A DNA stretch of 64,000 bases from Curtobacterium sp. VKM Ac-1395 (GCF_015350975.1 NZ_JADKRX010000001.1:1-64000); one strand, 5' to 3'. Positions 56,504-64,000 are shown, counted from the first letter of the stretch. The notes: generated by a model not told the origin, from the sequence alone. Program-made: numbers and translations.

Positions 56504-57193
56504 ACGGGGCAGCACATCCGCACGGACTCGGGCTCGTCGTGGTTCTTCGACGCCGGACGGATCGCGCTCGACTTCGCGCACACCGGCGGCTTCGCCGACG
56601 ACCCCGACGGCCGCCGCCCCCGGTCGCGGCTCGGCGAGCTCCTGATGACGCCAGCCGACCTCGACGAGTGGCTCAGCGAGCACACCGAGCCCATCGACGT
56701 CGGCGCGAACGCCCGCGAGCTCCAGGACGCCCGCGCCCTCCGCGCGGCGATCGGCCGCCTCGCGGTCGCGGCTGCCCCGGGACCGGCCCCGTCGGCGGCG
56801 GAGCGGGCCGCCGTGGCAGCCGGGCTCCGCGCCGGCACGGGCAGGACGCGTCCCGCGCCGGACGACATCGACACCGTCAACCTGTTCGCCGCCCTGCCGG
56901 ACGTGCCGCCGAGCCTCCCGGGTGGACGACGCCGCGCCGGCGCCAACCGGGTCCGGCTCACCCAGGCCCTGTCGAGCGTCGCCCGCGACGCCGTCGCCCT
57001 GTTCACCGAGGTCGGCTTCGACGACGTCGAGGCCGACGGCCGGCCCACACGGCTGAGCCGGTGCTCGGCGCCGGACTGCGGGCTGGTGTTCTACGACTCG
57101 TCGCGCGGCGGCACCCGTCGCTGGTGCGCGATGCAGCGCTGCGGCAACCGCGCCAAGGTCCGCGCACACCGCGCCCGTCGCGCGGCCGCCTGA
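56498..57193 (+). CDS. CGNR zinc-finger (ABATE domain) putative regulator
   Basis: The 231-aa protein has an ABATE-type N-terminus (WFFDAGRIALDFAHTGG) and a C-terminal CGNR zinc finger (CSAPDCGLVFYDSSRGGTRR, WCAMQRCGNRAKVRAHRAR). Members are thought to be stress-related transcription regulators. TAGCCT lies 6 nt before the ATG, fitting a leaderless mRNA. The last codons and stop are part of a fourfold 20-bp repeat. Confidence 0.87.
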   Translation: MHTGQHIRTDSGSSWFFDAGRIALDFAHTGGFADDPDGRRPRSRLGELLMTPADLDEWLSEHTEPIDVGANARELQDARALRAAIGRLAVAAAPGPAPSAAERAAVAAGLRAGTGRTRPAPDDIDTVNLFAALPDVPPSLPGGRRRAGANRVRLTQALSSVARDAVALFTEVGFDDVEADGRPTRLSRCSAPDCGLVFYDSSRGGTRRWCAMQRCGNRAKVRAHRARRAAA

Positions 57194-57253
57194 CCCGTCG
57201 CGCGGCCGCCTGACCCGTCGCGCGGCCGCCTGACCCGTCGCGCGGCTGCCTGA
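57174..57253. repeat. Four tandem copies of a 20-bp unit
   Basis: CCCGTCGCGCGGCCGCCTGA is repeated at 57174, 57194, 57214 and 57234; the last copy has one mismatch. The first copy encodes the C-terminal Arg-Arg-Ala-Ala-Ala and stop codon of the CGNR gene. The other three fill the gap to the convergent lipoprotein gene. Confidence 0.95.
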
Positions 57254-57257
57254 CCGC

Positions 57258-57827
57258 CTACGCCTCCGGTGCGCGCCAGGTGATCGTCGCGTCGCCCTCG
57301 AGGCCCTCGTCGACCGGTGCGGCGCGCAGGTAGCTGACGGCCTCGACGGTGCTGCCCTCGGGTGCGAGGAGGACGGCACAGACGTCGGCCGTGCCGTCGG
57401 AGGTGAGGGCCTTGGCGATCGCGGAGCGGTCGAACGGGCAGGCGTCCTGCAGGACGGCGTTCCGGTCGGCCGCGTCGAGCTCGGGTCCGGCCTGCAGCCG
57501 GTCGTCGGCGCGGAGCCCCCAGGCGTCGTTGGCCAGGTCACCGACGGCATCCGTGTCGAAGGTGCCCCGTTCGGTCCGGACGGTGAAGTGGGCGAGGTAG
57601 GCGTCGTCCCCCTTCGGGTCGAGCCCGAACTGGTCCATCGCCCGGGCGGTCACGCGCTCGACCTTCGTGGCCCGGATGTCGAGCTGGCCGTGGAACGCGG
57701 AGCCGTTGAGCTTCGTGGTCACGGAGTCACCGATGTCGTGGCCGCCCTGGGCGCACCCGGCGAGCGTCATGGCGGCGGCGACGGCGAGCGCACCCGCCGT
57801 GGTCAGTCGTGCTGCGGTCCCCTGCAT
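57258..57827 (-). CDS. Putative lipoprotein
   Basis: The 189-aa protein has a signal peptide and lipobox (ALAVAAAMTLAGC, Cys 25). The mature part is soluble, with a Cys pair (QDACPFDRS, ADVCAVLL) and beta-strand character. The function is unknown. TACGGT lies 8 nt before the ATG (leaderless type). It is convergent with the CGNR gene, 4 bp beyond the tandem repeat. Confidence 0.78.
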   Translation of the reverse strand: MQGTAARLTTAGALAVAAAMTLAGCAQGGHDIGDSVTTKLNGSAFHGQLDIRATKVERVTARAMDQFGLDPKGDDAYLAHFTVRTERGTFDTDAVGDLANDAWGLRADDRLQAGPELDAADRNAVLQDACPFDRSAIAKALTSDGTADVCAVLLAPEGSTVEAVSYLRAAPVDEGLEGDATITWRAPEA

Positions 57828-57905
57828 GGTCGTCCACCGTAGTCAGCCGGGAGGCCCGGGGCACGTCCTCGACGACGAGCTCGGCTGTCCGTCGGGTTGC
57901 GAACC

Positions 57906-57934
57906 ACCGAATTCCTGGATTCGGTCCCCCGAAT
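57906..57934. promoter_or_regulatory. Three CCGAAT half-sites upstream of mntH
   Basis: CCGAAT occurs at 57907-57912 (+), 57919-57924 (-) and 57929-57934 (+); the first two form ACCGAAT-6 bp-ATTCGGT. It lies 21-49 bp upstream of the transporter start and may be an operator, for example for a metal regulator. It is not the classical DtxR/MntR box. Confidence 0.4.
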
Positions 57935-57954
57935 CCTCTGGCATGCTCGGCAGC

Positions 57955-59208
57955 ATGACCGACATCGTCACCCCGCGCCGCGCCCCCGCCGGCGGTCCGC
58001 GGAAGCGTGCGGCCGGCCTGACGCTCCTCGGGCCGGCGTTCGTCGCCGCGATCGCCTACGTCGACCCGGGCAACGTCGCCGCGAACCTCACCGCGGGGGC
58101 GCAGTACGGCTACCTGCTGCTCTGGGTCCTCGTCGCCGCGAACGCCAGCGCAGTCGTGGTGCAGTACCTCTCCGCCAAGCTCGGGGTGGTCACAGGCCGG
58201 TCGCTGCCGGAGCTGCTCGGGCTGAAGATGCGCCGGACCCCGCGGCTGCTGTTCTGGGCACAGGCCGAGGTGGTGGCCGCCGCGACCGACGTGGCCGAGG
58301 TCATCGGTGGAGCACTGGCCCTGCACCTGCTGTTCGGCCTGCCGCTCGTCGCCGGGGGCGTCATCACCGGGGTCGTGTCGATGGCGATCCTCGTGCTGCA
58401 GAACCGGCGGGGTGCCCGCACGTTCGAGGTCGTCGTCACGTCGATGCTCGCGATCCTGACCGTCGGCTTCTGCGCGGGACTGCTGTTCGCGCAGGTGTCA
58501 CCAGGTGAGCTGGTGTCCGGCCTGGTCCCGCGCTTCGAGGGCACGCGGTCGGTGATGCTCGCCGCGTCGATGCTCGGCGCGACGGTGATGCCGCACGCGG
58601 TGTACCTGCACTCGGCCCTCGCCCGCGACCGGCACGGCGACACCCCCGCTGGGCCGGAGCGCCGCCGGGTCCTCGTCGCGACGCGGTGGGACGTCGCGTT
58701 GGCGCTCATCGTCGCGGGCGGCGTGAACGTCTGCATGCTCGTGCTCGCCGCGGCGACGCTGCCGGGGGTGGAGGACACGGACACGATCCCGGGCGCCCAG
58801 GCCGCGATCACCGCCAACGTCGGGCCGGTCGTCGGGGTGCTCTTCGCGGTGGGGCTGCTGGCGTCGGGGCTGGCGTCGACATCGGTCGGGTGCATGGCCG
58901 GCGCGGAGATCATGCACGGACTGCTGCACGTGCGGGTCCCGCTGCTCGCCCGGCGCCTGGTGACCCTGGTGCCGGCGCTCGTCCTGCTGGCCGTCGGTGC
59001 CGACCCGACGATGCTGCTCGTGGTGAGCCAGGTCGTGCTGAGCTTCGGCATCGCCTTCGCCCTCGTCCCGCTCGTGGTCTACACGTCCAGGCGGAGCGTC
59101 ATGGGCACCGACGTCAACGCCGCGACCACCCGCGTCGTGGCGTGGGTGATCGCGGCGGTGATCGTCGCGTTGAACGTGGCCCTGGTGGTGCTCACGTTCG
59201 TCGGCTGA
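57955..59208 (+). CDS. mntH: Nramp-family Mn(II)/Fe(II) transporter
   Basis: The 417-aa membrane protein has 11 helices. The helix-1 metal motif DPGN is at residues 37-40 (AIAYVDPGNVAANLTAGAQY), and the helix-6 motif reads MLGATVMPHAVYLHSAL. These supply the Asp, Asn and Met metal ligands. It imports divalent metals with protons. ATG 57955 is used; ATG 57943 is possible. It is convergent with the DUF427 gene (8-bp gap). Confidence 0.93.
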   Translation: MTDIVTPRRAPAGGPRKRAAGLTLLGPAFVAAIAYVDPGNVAANLTAGAQYGYLLLWVLVAANASAVVVQYLSAKLGVVTGRSLPELLGLKMRRTPRLLFWAQAEVVAAATDVAEVIGGALALHLLFGLPLVAGGVITGVVSMAILVLQNRRGARTFEVVVTSMLAILTVGFCAGLLFAQVSPGELVSGLVPRFEGTRSVMLAASMLGATVMPHAVYLHSALARDRHGDTPAGPERRRVLVATRWDVALALIVAGGVNVCMLVLAAATLPGVEDTDTIPGAQAAITANVGPVVGVLFAVGLLASGLASTSVGCMAGAEIMHGLLHVRVPLLARRLVTLVPALVLLAVGADPTMLLVVSQVVLSFGIAFALVPLVVYTSRRSVMGTDVNAATTRVVAWVIAAVIVALNVALVVLTFVG

Positions 59209-59216
59209 GCCGGGGG

Positions 59217-59519
59217 CTACTCGACGACGCGGACGCCCTTCCAGAACGCCACGTAGCCGCTGTAGTCCTTGCCGACGCGGTCGAACGACGACGGGATCGG
59301 GGTCGGGTACGACCAGGCGTTGTCCTTGAACGACTGCCCGTCGACGTTCACGGTGTAGTACTGCGTGTCGCCCTTCCACGGGCAGTGGTACTGCGTGTCG
59401 GTCTCGGTGAAGAGCTCGGTCTTCACGCTCGACGGCGGGAAGTACCAGTTGCCCTCGATCTTGATGAGGTCGTCCTCGGATGCCTCTGCGATGACGGTGT
59501 CGCCGACGACTGCCTTCAT
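59217..59519 (-). CDS. DUF427 domain protein
   Basis: This 100-aa protein covers the whole DUF427 fold (KAVVGDTVIAEASEDDLIKI, EGNWYFPPSSV, CPWKGDTQYYTVNVDG, NAWSYPTP). The family is widespread in actinobacteria and of unknown biochemical role. Confidence 0.88.
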   Translation of the reverse strand: MKAVVGDTVIAEASEDDLIKIEGNWYFPPSSVKTELFTETDTQYHCPWKGDTQYYTVNVDGQSFKDNAWSYPTPIPSSFDRVGKDYSGYVAFWKGVRVVE

Positions 59520-59577
59520 GATGTGCTCCTCGTGCCGTGCCCGCGATCCGGTGACCGCTGGCGTGATGGTGGGAACG

Positions 59578-60183
59578 CTACGCCGCGCCGGTGTGTTCCC
59601 CGGGCCGGACGCTCAGGAGCTCCGGCCCCGCGGCGAGCGCCGCGTGCACCCGCTCCGGTCCGAGCTCCCGCGCGGCCTCGGACGCGGACACCAGGTGTCG
59701 GACGGCGCGCCGGAGCCCGGTGAACGCGGCGCACGCGGCCGCGGCCTCCGGCGAGCAGTGGTCGATGCCGACCGCCGTCAGCGCGTCCACGACGGCGCCG
59801 GCACCGAGCAGGTCCTCGACGGCGAAGCCGGGCGCCTCCGGCACGTCGACGGACTCCCCGGCCGCCTCGGCGGCGTCGTCCCCGACGGGTGTCGGAGCGG
59901 TGCCGGCGGCGATCACCGCGACGACGCAGCGGTCGCCCAGTGCGGCCTGGAGGCTCGTCACGCGGTCCGCCACCGTCGTCGCGTTGCCGAGGTGGCCGAG
60001 CACCACCTCGGCCCCGGCGGGCACCGCGCGGCGCAGGGCCCGGTGGGTGCCCACGTCATCGGCGCCCGGCGTCGGCAGGACGTCCGTCCACACGACCAGG
60101 TGCGCCCCGCTCGCGACCCGACGGGCATCGGCGATGCCCCAGCCGAAGCGGACCTGGTACTGCTGCTGGCCTCGTTCACGCAC
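59578..60183 (-). CDS. ComB-like (2-phosphosulfolactate phosphatase family) protein
   Basis: The 201-aa protein starts at ATG 60183. QVRFGWGIADARRVASGAHL, VVWTDVLPTPG and the TSLQAALGDRCVVAVIAAGT region match the family pattern. ComB dephosphorylates phosphosulfolactate in coenzyme M synthesis, which is not expected here. The true substrate is unknown. It is divergent from the GNAT gene. Confidence 0.65.
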   Translation of the reverse strand: MRERGQQQYQVRFGWGIADARRVASGAHLVVWTDVLPTPGADDVGTHRALRRAVPAGAEVVLGHLGNATTVADRVTSLQAALGDRCVVAVIAAGTAPTPVGDDAAEAAGESVDVPEAPGFAVEDLLGAGAVVDALTAVGIDHCSPEAAAACAAFTGLRRAVRHLVSASEAARELGPERVHAALAAGPELLSVRPGEHTGAA

Positions 60184-60279
60184 CTCGTCACGATAACCGC
60201 TGTGGAGGACCTGTCCCTTTCCACAGGTGCTGCGCTCTGGAGCCGTTCGTCAGGAGGGCCGCCAGTACGATCGACTCCC

Positions 60280-60912
60280 ATGGAGATCGCCCCCGCACCG
60301 ACCCTGACCGGTGACCGCGTCACGCTCGAGCCCCTCGGCCCGGAGCACGCGGACGACCTCCGCGCGGCGGTCGGCGACGGGGACCTCTGGCGCACCTGGT
60401 ACACCGCGATCCCGTCCCCGGCGCAGGTCGACGACGAGATCGAGCGCCGTCTCGCGGAGCAGACCGCGGGCCGGATGGTGCCGTTCGCCGTGCGCGACCG
60501 ACCCACCGGGCGCGTGGTGGGCTCGACGACCTTCATGGCGATCGACACCGCGAACCGTCGGGTCGAGATCGGGCACACCTTCCTGGCCAGGTCGGCCCAG
60601 CGCTCCGGGATCAACACCGAGTCGAAGCTGCTGATGCTCTCGCAGGCGTTCGACGTGTGGCAGTGCATCGCGGTCGAGTTCCGCACGCACTGGCACAACC
60701 AGCAGTCCCGCGCCGCGATCGCCCGGCTCGGCGCCAAGCAGGACGGCGTGCTCCGCAACCACCAGATCGGGCGCGACGGCACCCTCCGCGACACCGTGGT
60801 CTTCTCGATCACCGCGTCCGAGTGGCCCACCGTCCGGCTGTCCCTCGCCGAGCGTCTCCGGCAGCACGACCGCGCCGAGGGCTCCCGCCGTCGGTCCGCC
60901 CGGCACGCCTGA
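60280..60912 (+). CDS. GNAT acetyltransferase, RimJ/RimL type
   Basis: The 210-aa product has the GNAT fold (RVTLEPLGPEHADDL; FAVRDRPTGRVVGSTTFMAI; VEIGHTFLARSAQRSGINTE; HWHNQQSRAAIARLGAKQDG). The substrate is not predictable; relatives act on protein N-termini or small amines. TACGAT lies 8 nt before the ATG. The 3' end is duplicated (see repeat at 60903). Confidence 0.87.
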   Translation: MEIAPAPTLTGDRVTLEPLGPEHADDLRAAVGDGDLWRTWYTAIPSPAQVDDEIERRLAEQTAGRMVPFAVRDRPTGRVVGSTTFMAIDTANRRVEIGHTFLARSAQRSGINTESKLLMLSQAFDVWQCIAVEFRTHWHNQQSRAAIARLGAKQDGVLRNHQIGRDGTLRDTVVFSITASEWPTVRLSLAERLRQHDRAEGSRRRSARHA

Positions 60913-60949
60913 CCTGCACGGCACGCCTGACCCACTCGCACGCCTGGCC
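60903..60949 (+). repeat. Three imperfect copies of GCACGCCTGACC
   Basis: Copies at 60903, 60921 and 60938 (the last with one mismatch) begin with the last codons and stop of the GNAT gene. The spacing is 18 and 17 bp. Confidence 0.7.
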
Positions 60950-60990
60950 CGCACGGGCCGGCAGCAGGGCCGCGGCGTACGGTCGGCGTC

Positions 60991-61467
60991 ATGCACGTCG
61001 GTCTCCGCCTCGTCCTCGACGCCCCGGTCGCGTCCGTCCGTGACGCCCTGATGGCCCCGGCGGTGATGGTGGGCGTGACCAAGCCGTTCCTGGTCTACCG
61101 CTCGCTCGCACCCGAGGGCTTCCCGCGCCGCTGGACCCCTGGGCAGCCGCACCCGATCGCCGCGAGTGCCTTCGGCGTCGTGCCGAGCGGTGCGAGCCAC
61201 GTGGACATCGACCGCTACGAGGTCGACGGTGTCCCCGTGCAGCGCGACAACGGTGGTGGCACGAGCGGCCTGTTCGCCCGGATGGACATGCGGCACCGGA
61301 TGGCCGCGACGGAGCTCCCCGACGGGAAGACCCTGTTCGTCGACCGGCTGGACTACCGGATGCGCCCGGCGCTGCTCGGCGCCGCGCTCTGGCCCGGCAT
61401 GTGGGTCATCTGGCAGTGGCGGGCGATCCGGATGCGGGCGCAGGCGCCGTCCTGGCCGCCGGCCTGA
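60991..61467 (+). CDS. Conserved hypothetical protein
   Basis: The 158-aa protein resembles an SRPBCC-like small fold at its start (LRLVLDAPVASVRDALMAPA), but I do not recognise the family. A C-terminal hydrophobic stretch (ALLGAALWPGMWVIWQWRAI) may be a helix or membrane anchor. TACGGT lies 7 nt before the ATG, so a leaderless mRNA is likely. Confidence 0.65.
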   Translation: MHVGLRLVLDAPVASVRDALMAPAVMVGVTKPFLVYRSLAPEGFPRRWTPGQPHPIAASAFGVVPSGASHVDIDRYEVDGVPVQRDNGGGTSGLFARMDMRHRMAATELPDGKTLFVDRLDYRMRPALLGAALWPGMWVIWQWRAIRMRAQAPSWPPA

Positions 61468-61615
61468 GACCCACGCCACCCGGGGAACGCCGACGGCCTG
61501 GGACCGACGTCGGACCAGCCCGGCCACGTGCCGGACAGGACCGGACACGCCGACCGGACCCGGGCCTCCCGTCTGCCCTGGTGCCCGGCAACGCGACGGG
61601 CGTAGCCTCGACCCT

Positions 61616-62263
61616 GTGAGCCAGACGCGCCCCCAGGAGCCGACGACCGACGACCGCGTGCACAGCACGATGGCGACCGTGGACTGGCGGCGCATGACGT
61701 TCGACCTGTACCGCCGGGTCCGTGCGACAGCCGACCCGGAGACCGCGCACGCGATGTGGCGCGAGACCCGTGACGCGATGTTCGCCGAGCACCCCGCCAG
61801 TCCGCTGCTGGACGAGGACGCCCGCGACTTCGAGGAGCTCCCCGTGCCGGCCTACGACCCGGAGTGGCGCTTCCGGGCCCGCATCGAGACCGCCGAGCCG
61901 CAGGTGCTCGACGTCGAGACGGGCACCGACGGCATCGTGCACTTCGACCGTCTCGGCGTGGTCTCCCTGCCCGGCATCGGCACGCTCGACGTCTGGTCGC
62001 ACGGCGGCTACGCGGGCGGTGTCTTCGTGCCCGTCAAGGACGCCAGTGCCGGCAAGGCGCGCGGCACGTACGGCGGCGGGCGCTACCTGCTCGACACGAT
62101 CAAGGGCGCCGACCTCGGTGGGGACGACGGCGAGCTCGTGCTCGACTTCAACTTCGCGTACAACCCCTCGTGCGCGTACGACCCGGCCTGGGCGTGCCCG
62201 CTCGCGCCCCCCGGCAACACCGTCGCGGTGCCGATCCCCGTCGGCGAGCAGTACGACTTCTAG
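61616..62263 (+). CDS. DUF1684 domain protein
   Basis: The 215-aa protein matches DUF1684: RRMTFDLYRRVRATADPETA, WRETRDAMFAEHPASPLLDE, then YGGGRYLLDTIKGAD, LDFNFAYNPSCAYDPAWACP and PPGNTVAVPIPVGEQYDF at the end. The biochemical role is unknown. The GTG start is preceded by TAGCCT and 7 nt. It lies 11 bp before the GntR gene, so the two form one unit. Confidence 0.85.
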   Translation: MSQTRPQEPTTDDRVHSTMATVDWRRMTFDLYRRVRATADPETAHAMWRETRDAMFAEHPASPLLDEDARDFEELPVPAYDPEWRFRARIETAEPQVLDVETGTDGIVHFDRLGVVSLPGIGTLDVWSHGGYAGGVFVPVKDASAGKARGTYGGGRYLLDTIKGADLGGDDGELVLDFNFAYNPSCAYDPAWACPLAPPGNTVAVPIPVGEQYDF

Positions 62264-62274
62264 GAGCTCCGGAC

Positions 62275-62640
62275 ATGTCGACGACGAGCCTCGTGGCACT
62301 CGACCCCGGCGGCCGCATCCCGCCGTTCGAACAGGTGCGCTCCCAGATCGCGGCGCAGATCACCGCCGGCTACCTGGTCGACGGCCAGCGGCTGCCGAGC
62401 GTGCGGTCGCTCGCGGACGACCTCAAGCTCGCGCCCGGCACGGTCGCGAAGGCGTACCAGCTGCTCGAGGAGTCCGGGCTCGTGCAGACCGCACGGGGAG
62501 CCGGCACCCGGGTGGTCCGGCCGGCAGCGGTGCCGGACGAGGTCGCCGCGGCGATCCGCGGCGTGGTCACCGAGGCCCGTGCAGCCGGGCTCTCCGCCGA
62601 CCAGGCGGCAGCGGCGCTCCGGGACGCCTGGCCCGCGTAG
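62275..62640 (+). CDS. Short GntR-family (YtrA-type) regulator
   Basis: The 121-aa protein is a winged helix (IPPFEQVRSQIAAQITAGYL, LPSVRSLADDLKLAPGTVAK, AYQLLEESGLVQTARGAGTR) with only a short C-terminal helix pair. YtrA-type regulators usually control ABC transporter operons, but here the partner is a DUF1684 gene. ATG 62275 has AGGAGC upstream. Confidence 0.88.
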   Translation: MSTTSLVALDPGGRIPPFEQVRSQIAAQITAGYLVDGQRLPSVRSLADDLKLAPGTVAKAYQLLEESGLVQTARGAGTRVVRPAAVPDEVAAAIRGVVTEARAAGLSADQAAAALRDAWPA

Positions 62641-62678
62641 GCAGCACGGCCTCACCGTCCCGTCGACTGCTGCTGCGC

Positions 62679-63509
62679 TCAGCAGTGGTCGAACACGTAC
62701 GCCGGGTCGCCCTTCGGCACCAGGTCGCGGTCGCGCAGGATCGTCATCGCGGGTCGGTCCCGCATCGCGCACACCGACGACCACGAGGGCTTCAGCGTGT
62801 CCGCGTACTCGACGTCGATGACGCGCTTGCCGTAGACGTCCGTGTACGCCGAGCACTCCCGGTACTGCACGCACTCCTCGGCGACCGCGAAGTCGAACCC
62901 GGCGGTCCGCTTGCCGGCCGTGCCGAGCTGCGGGGTGTTCTTCTGCGCTGCCGCCATCCCCTCGCGGTGCACCGCCGCGACGAGGGACGTCGCCAGCGCG
63001 ACGTTGTCCGCCCGCGTCAGCGCGCCCTTCGACCGGGTCCACGAGTCGAGGTTGTCGAACTCGACGGCGTCGAAGCCCCGGTCGGCACAGCGGGTGATCG
63101 CCTTCCCGATGACCTTCGTGACCACGGCACGCTTCGCCGCGGTGCGGGTGTCGAGGAGCATCTCGTCCGGCCAGCCCGGGTCGGACACCGGCTTGCCGGC
63201 CGCGGTGCGCAGGATCGCGGACGGGTGCTGTTCCTTCCACATGGCAGCGTCGCCGGGCTGCGTCTGGAAGCCGTTGACGTAGCAGATGCCGTAGGTGCCC
63301 TTCGCCGGGCGCTCGGTGCTGTCCCGCTCGACGACGGTCACGCCGGCGGGCGGCGCGTAGGCCCCACCCAGCTGGTAGTCCGGCACGCCCGAGGTCGGGA
63401 GGTCGCGGTGGCCGTCACCTGCGGCCGTGCCGGTGTCGGCCGCGCAGCCGGCGGTGCCGACCAGGGTGACGAGGAGGACGGCGGGCAGCAGGAGGGAACG
63501 GAGGCGCAC
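62679..63509 (-). CDS. GH114-like (endo-alpha-1,4-polygalactosaminidase family) lipoprotein
   Basis: The 276-aa product has a signal peptide with lipobox (LLLVTLVGTAGC-like LVTLVGTAGC, Cys ~21). The TIM-barrel part shows GTYGICYVNGFQTQPGD, LLDTRTAAKRAVVTKVIGKA, CADRGFDAVEFDNLDSW with candidate catalytic acids, and VIDVEYADTLKPSW. The family hydrolyses galactosaminogalactan-like polymers in some members. GTG 63509 gives the shortest complete signal peptide. It is convergent with the GntR gene. Confidence 0.8.
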   Translation of the reverse strand: MRLRSLLLPAVLLVTLVGTAGCAADTGTAAGDGHRDLPTSGVPDYQLGGAYAPPAGVTVVERDSTERPAKGTYGICYVNGFQTQPGDAAMWKEQHPSAILRTAAGKPVSDPGWPDEMLLDTRTAAKRAVVTKVIGKAITRCADRGFDAVEFDNLDSWTRSKGALTRADNVALATSLVAAVHREGMAAAQKNTPQLGTAGKRTAGFDFAVAEECVQYRECSAYTDVYGKRVIDVEYADTLKPSWSSVCAMRDRPAMTILRDRDLVPKGDPAYVFDHC

Positions 63510-63850
63510 GACGTCCAGGGTCCCACGGGGGACCTGCTCTTCCGCCGGGTCCCGTCGGAGCGCTACACTGGCTGTACTCGAGGCGCCGATCGCCTCGTGC
63601 GTCGTACGGACGCCCCCGAAACCTCCCGGTCGAACTCGACCGATGCGTATCGCGCACCACCGCTCCCCCGGAACCCGTCCGGGTGGGACACCGGTGCCAG
63701 GCTCTCTGCTGCGGCGACAGTGCCCGCACCTCCACGTCCTCTCCAGCAGAGGACACGGCCGCTCCCCGAGCGGACGACGGACGCGGACATGCTCCCGCCC
63801 GCGCGCCGATCGAGCGCGCACCACGGCCGAAACCGGCCCGAAAGGTCGTC
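63510..63850 (+). promoter_or_regulatory. Long leader of the DEAD-box helicase gene
   Basis: No gene is supported in this 341-bp stretch. TACACT at 63564-63569 is a candidate -10 (no good -35), which would give a leader of about 275 nt. Long leaders of cold-shock helicases are often regulatory; here that is inference. Confidence 0.4.
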
Positions 63851-64000
63851 ATGACCAACCCCATCGAAGACATCCGTTTCTCCGACCTCGGCGTCCCCGC
63901 CCCCATGGTCGACGTGCTCGTCAGCCAGGGCAAGGAGAACGCCTTCCCGATCCAGGCGGACACGCTCCCCGACTCCCTCAAGGGCAAGGACGTGCTCGGC
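63851..64000 (+). CDS. DEAD-box RNA helicase, N-terminal fragment
   Basis: The gene is cut by the window end after 50 codons. The product starts MTNPIEDIRFSDLGVPAPMV and shows the Q motif (FSDLGV...ENAFPIQADTLPDSLKGKDV) that precedes motif I in DEAD-box helicases. Motif I itself lies outside the window. ATG 63851 follows AAAGGTCGTC. Confidence 0.85.
   Translation, partial: MTNPIEDIRFSDLGVPAPMVDVLVSQGKENAFPIQADTLPDSLKGKDVLG

Noticed and set aside
57174..57253. Four 20-bp repeats as a CRISPR array
   Set aside because: The units are directly adjacent without spacers, include a stop codon, and no cas gene is nearby.

Overview
The window is about 64 kb of GC-rich actinobacterial chromosome. Gene order, the acidic tails on ribosomal proteins, the RpoA, RpoB and RpoC sequences and several lineage-type small membrane proteins suggest Microbacteriaceae, plausibly Curtobacterium or a close relative. 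The genus is inferred from memory of the families, not from any search. No rRNA, tRNA, CRISPR array, IS element or prophage was recognised.

Region 1 (1-24,850) is almost all on the minus strand and holds the core translation and transcription blocks. Reading from high to low coordinates they are: the str cluster (rpsL-rpsG-fusA-tuf), a topoisomerase IB gene and a DarT-like gene, the S10 cluster (rpsJ-rplC-rplD-rplW-rplB-rpsS-rplV-rpsC-rplP-rpmC-rpsQ), the spc cluster (rplN-rplX-rplE, a strong hairpin, rpsH-rplF-rplR-rpsE-rpmD-rplO), secY-adk-map, then infA-rpmJ-rpsM-rpsK-rpoA-rplQ. One plus-strand LytR-CpsA-Psr gene sits between map and infA. Long perfect hairpins punctuate the units. rpsN (S14), usual between rplE and rpsH, is absent. 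S5, L17, L29 and S3 carry unusual low-complexity extensions.

Region 2 (25,057-40,126) has three membrane or secreted hypotheticals followed by a complete type IV pilus locus on the minus strand: pilB-pilT-pilC-pilA-(three large minor prepilins)-pilD-pilM-pilN-pilO. It includes a retraction ATPase and lacks secretin and PilP, as expected for a monoderm. The two largest minor pilins (462 and 612 aa) are candidate tip adhesins. The 3' part of pilC has clearly foreign codon use.

Region 3 (40,400-49,900) has a VOC protein and a secreted Ig-like repeat protein, then rpoC and rpoB on the minus strand. Both rpo genes probably start at TTG, behind a long leader with a good promoter.

Region 4 (50,047-64,000) is accessory and housekeeping: a membrane protein/NarL-type two-component operon, a spermidine-synthase-like gene, a Q-rich membrane protein, a SprT-like protease, a CGNR regulator, an Nramp transporter, DUF427, a ComB-like protein, GNAT, DUF1684/GntR, a GH114-type lipoprotein and the start of a DEAD-box helicase. 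Many genes here look leaderless (a TANNNT box 6-8 nt before the start). Three gene ends or gene junctions carry short duplications that include the stop codon.
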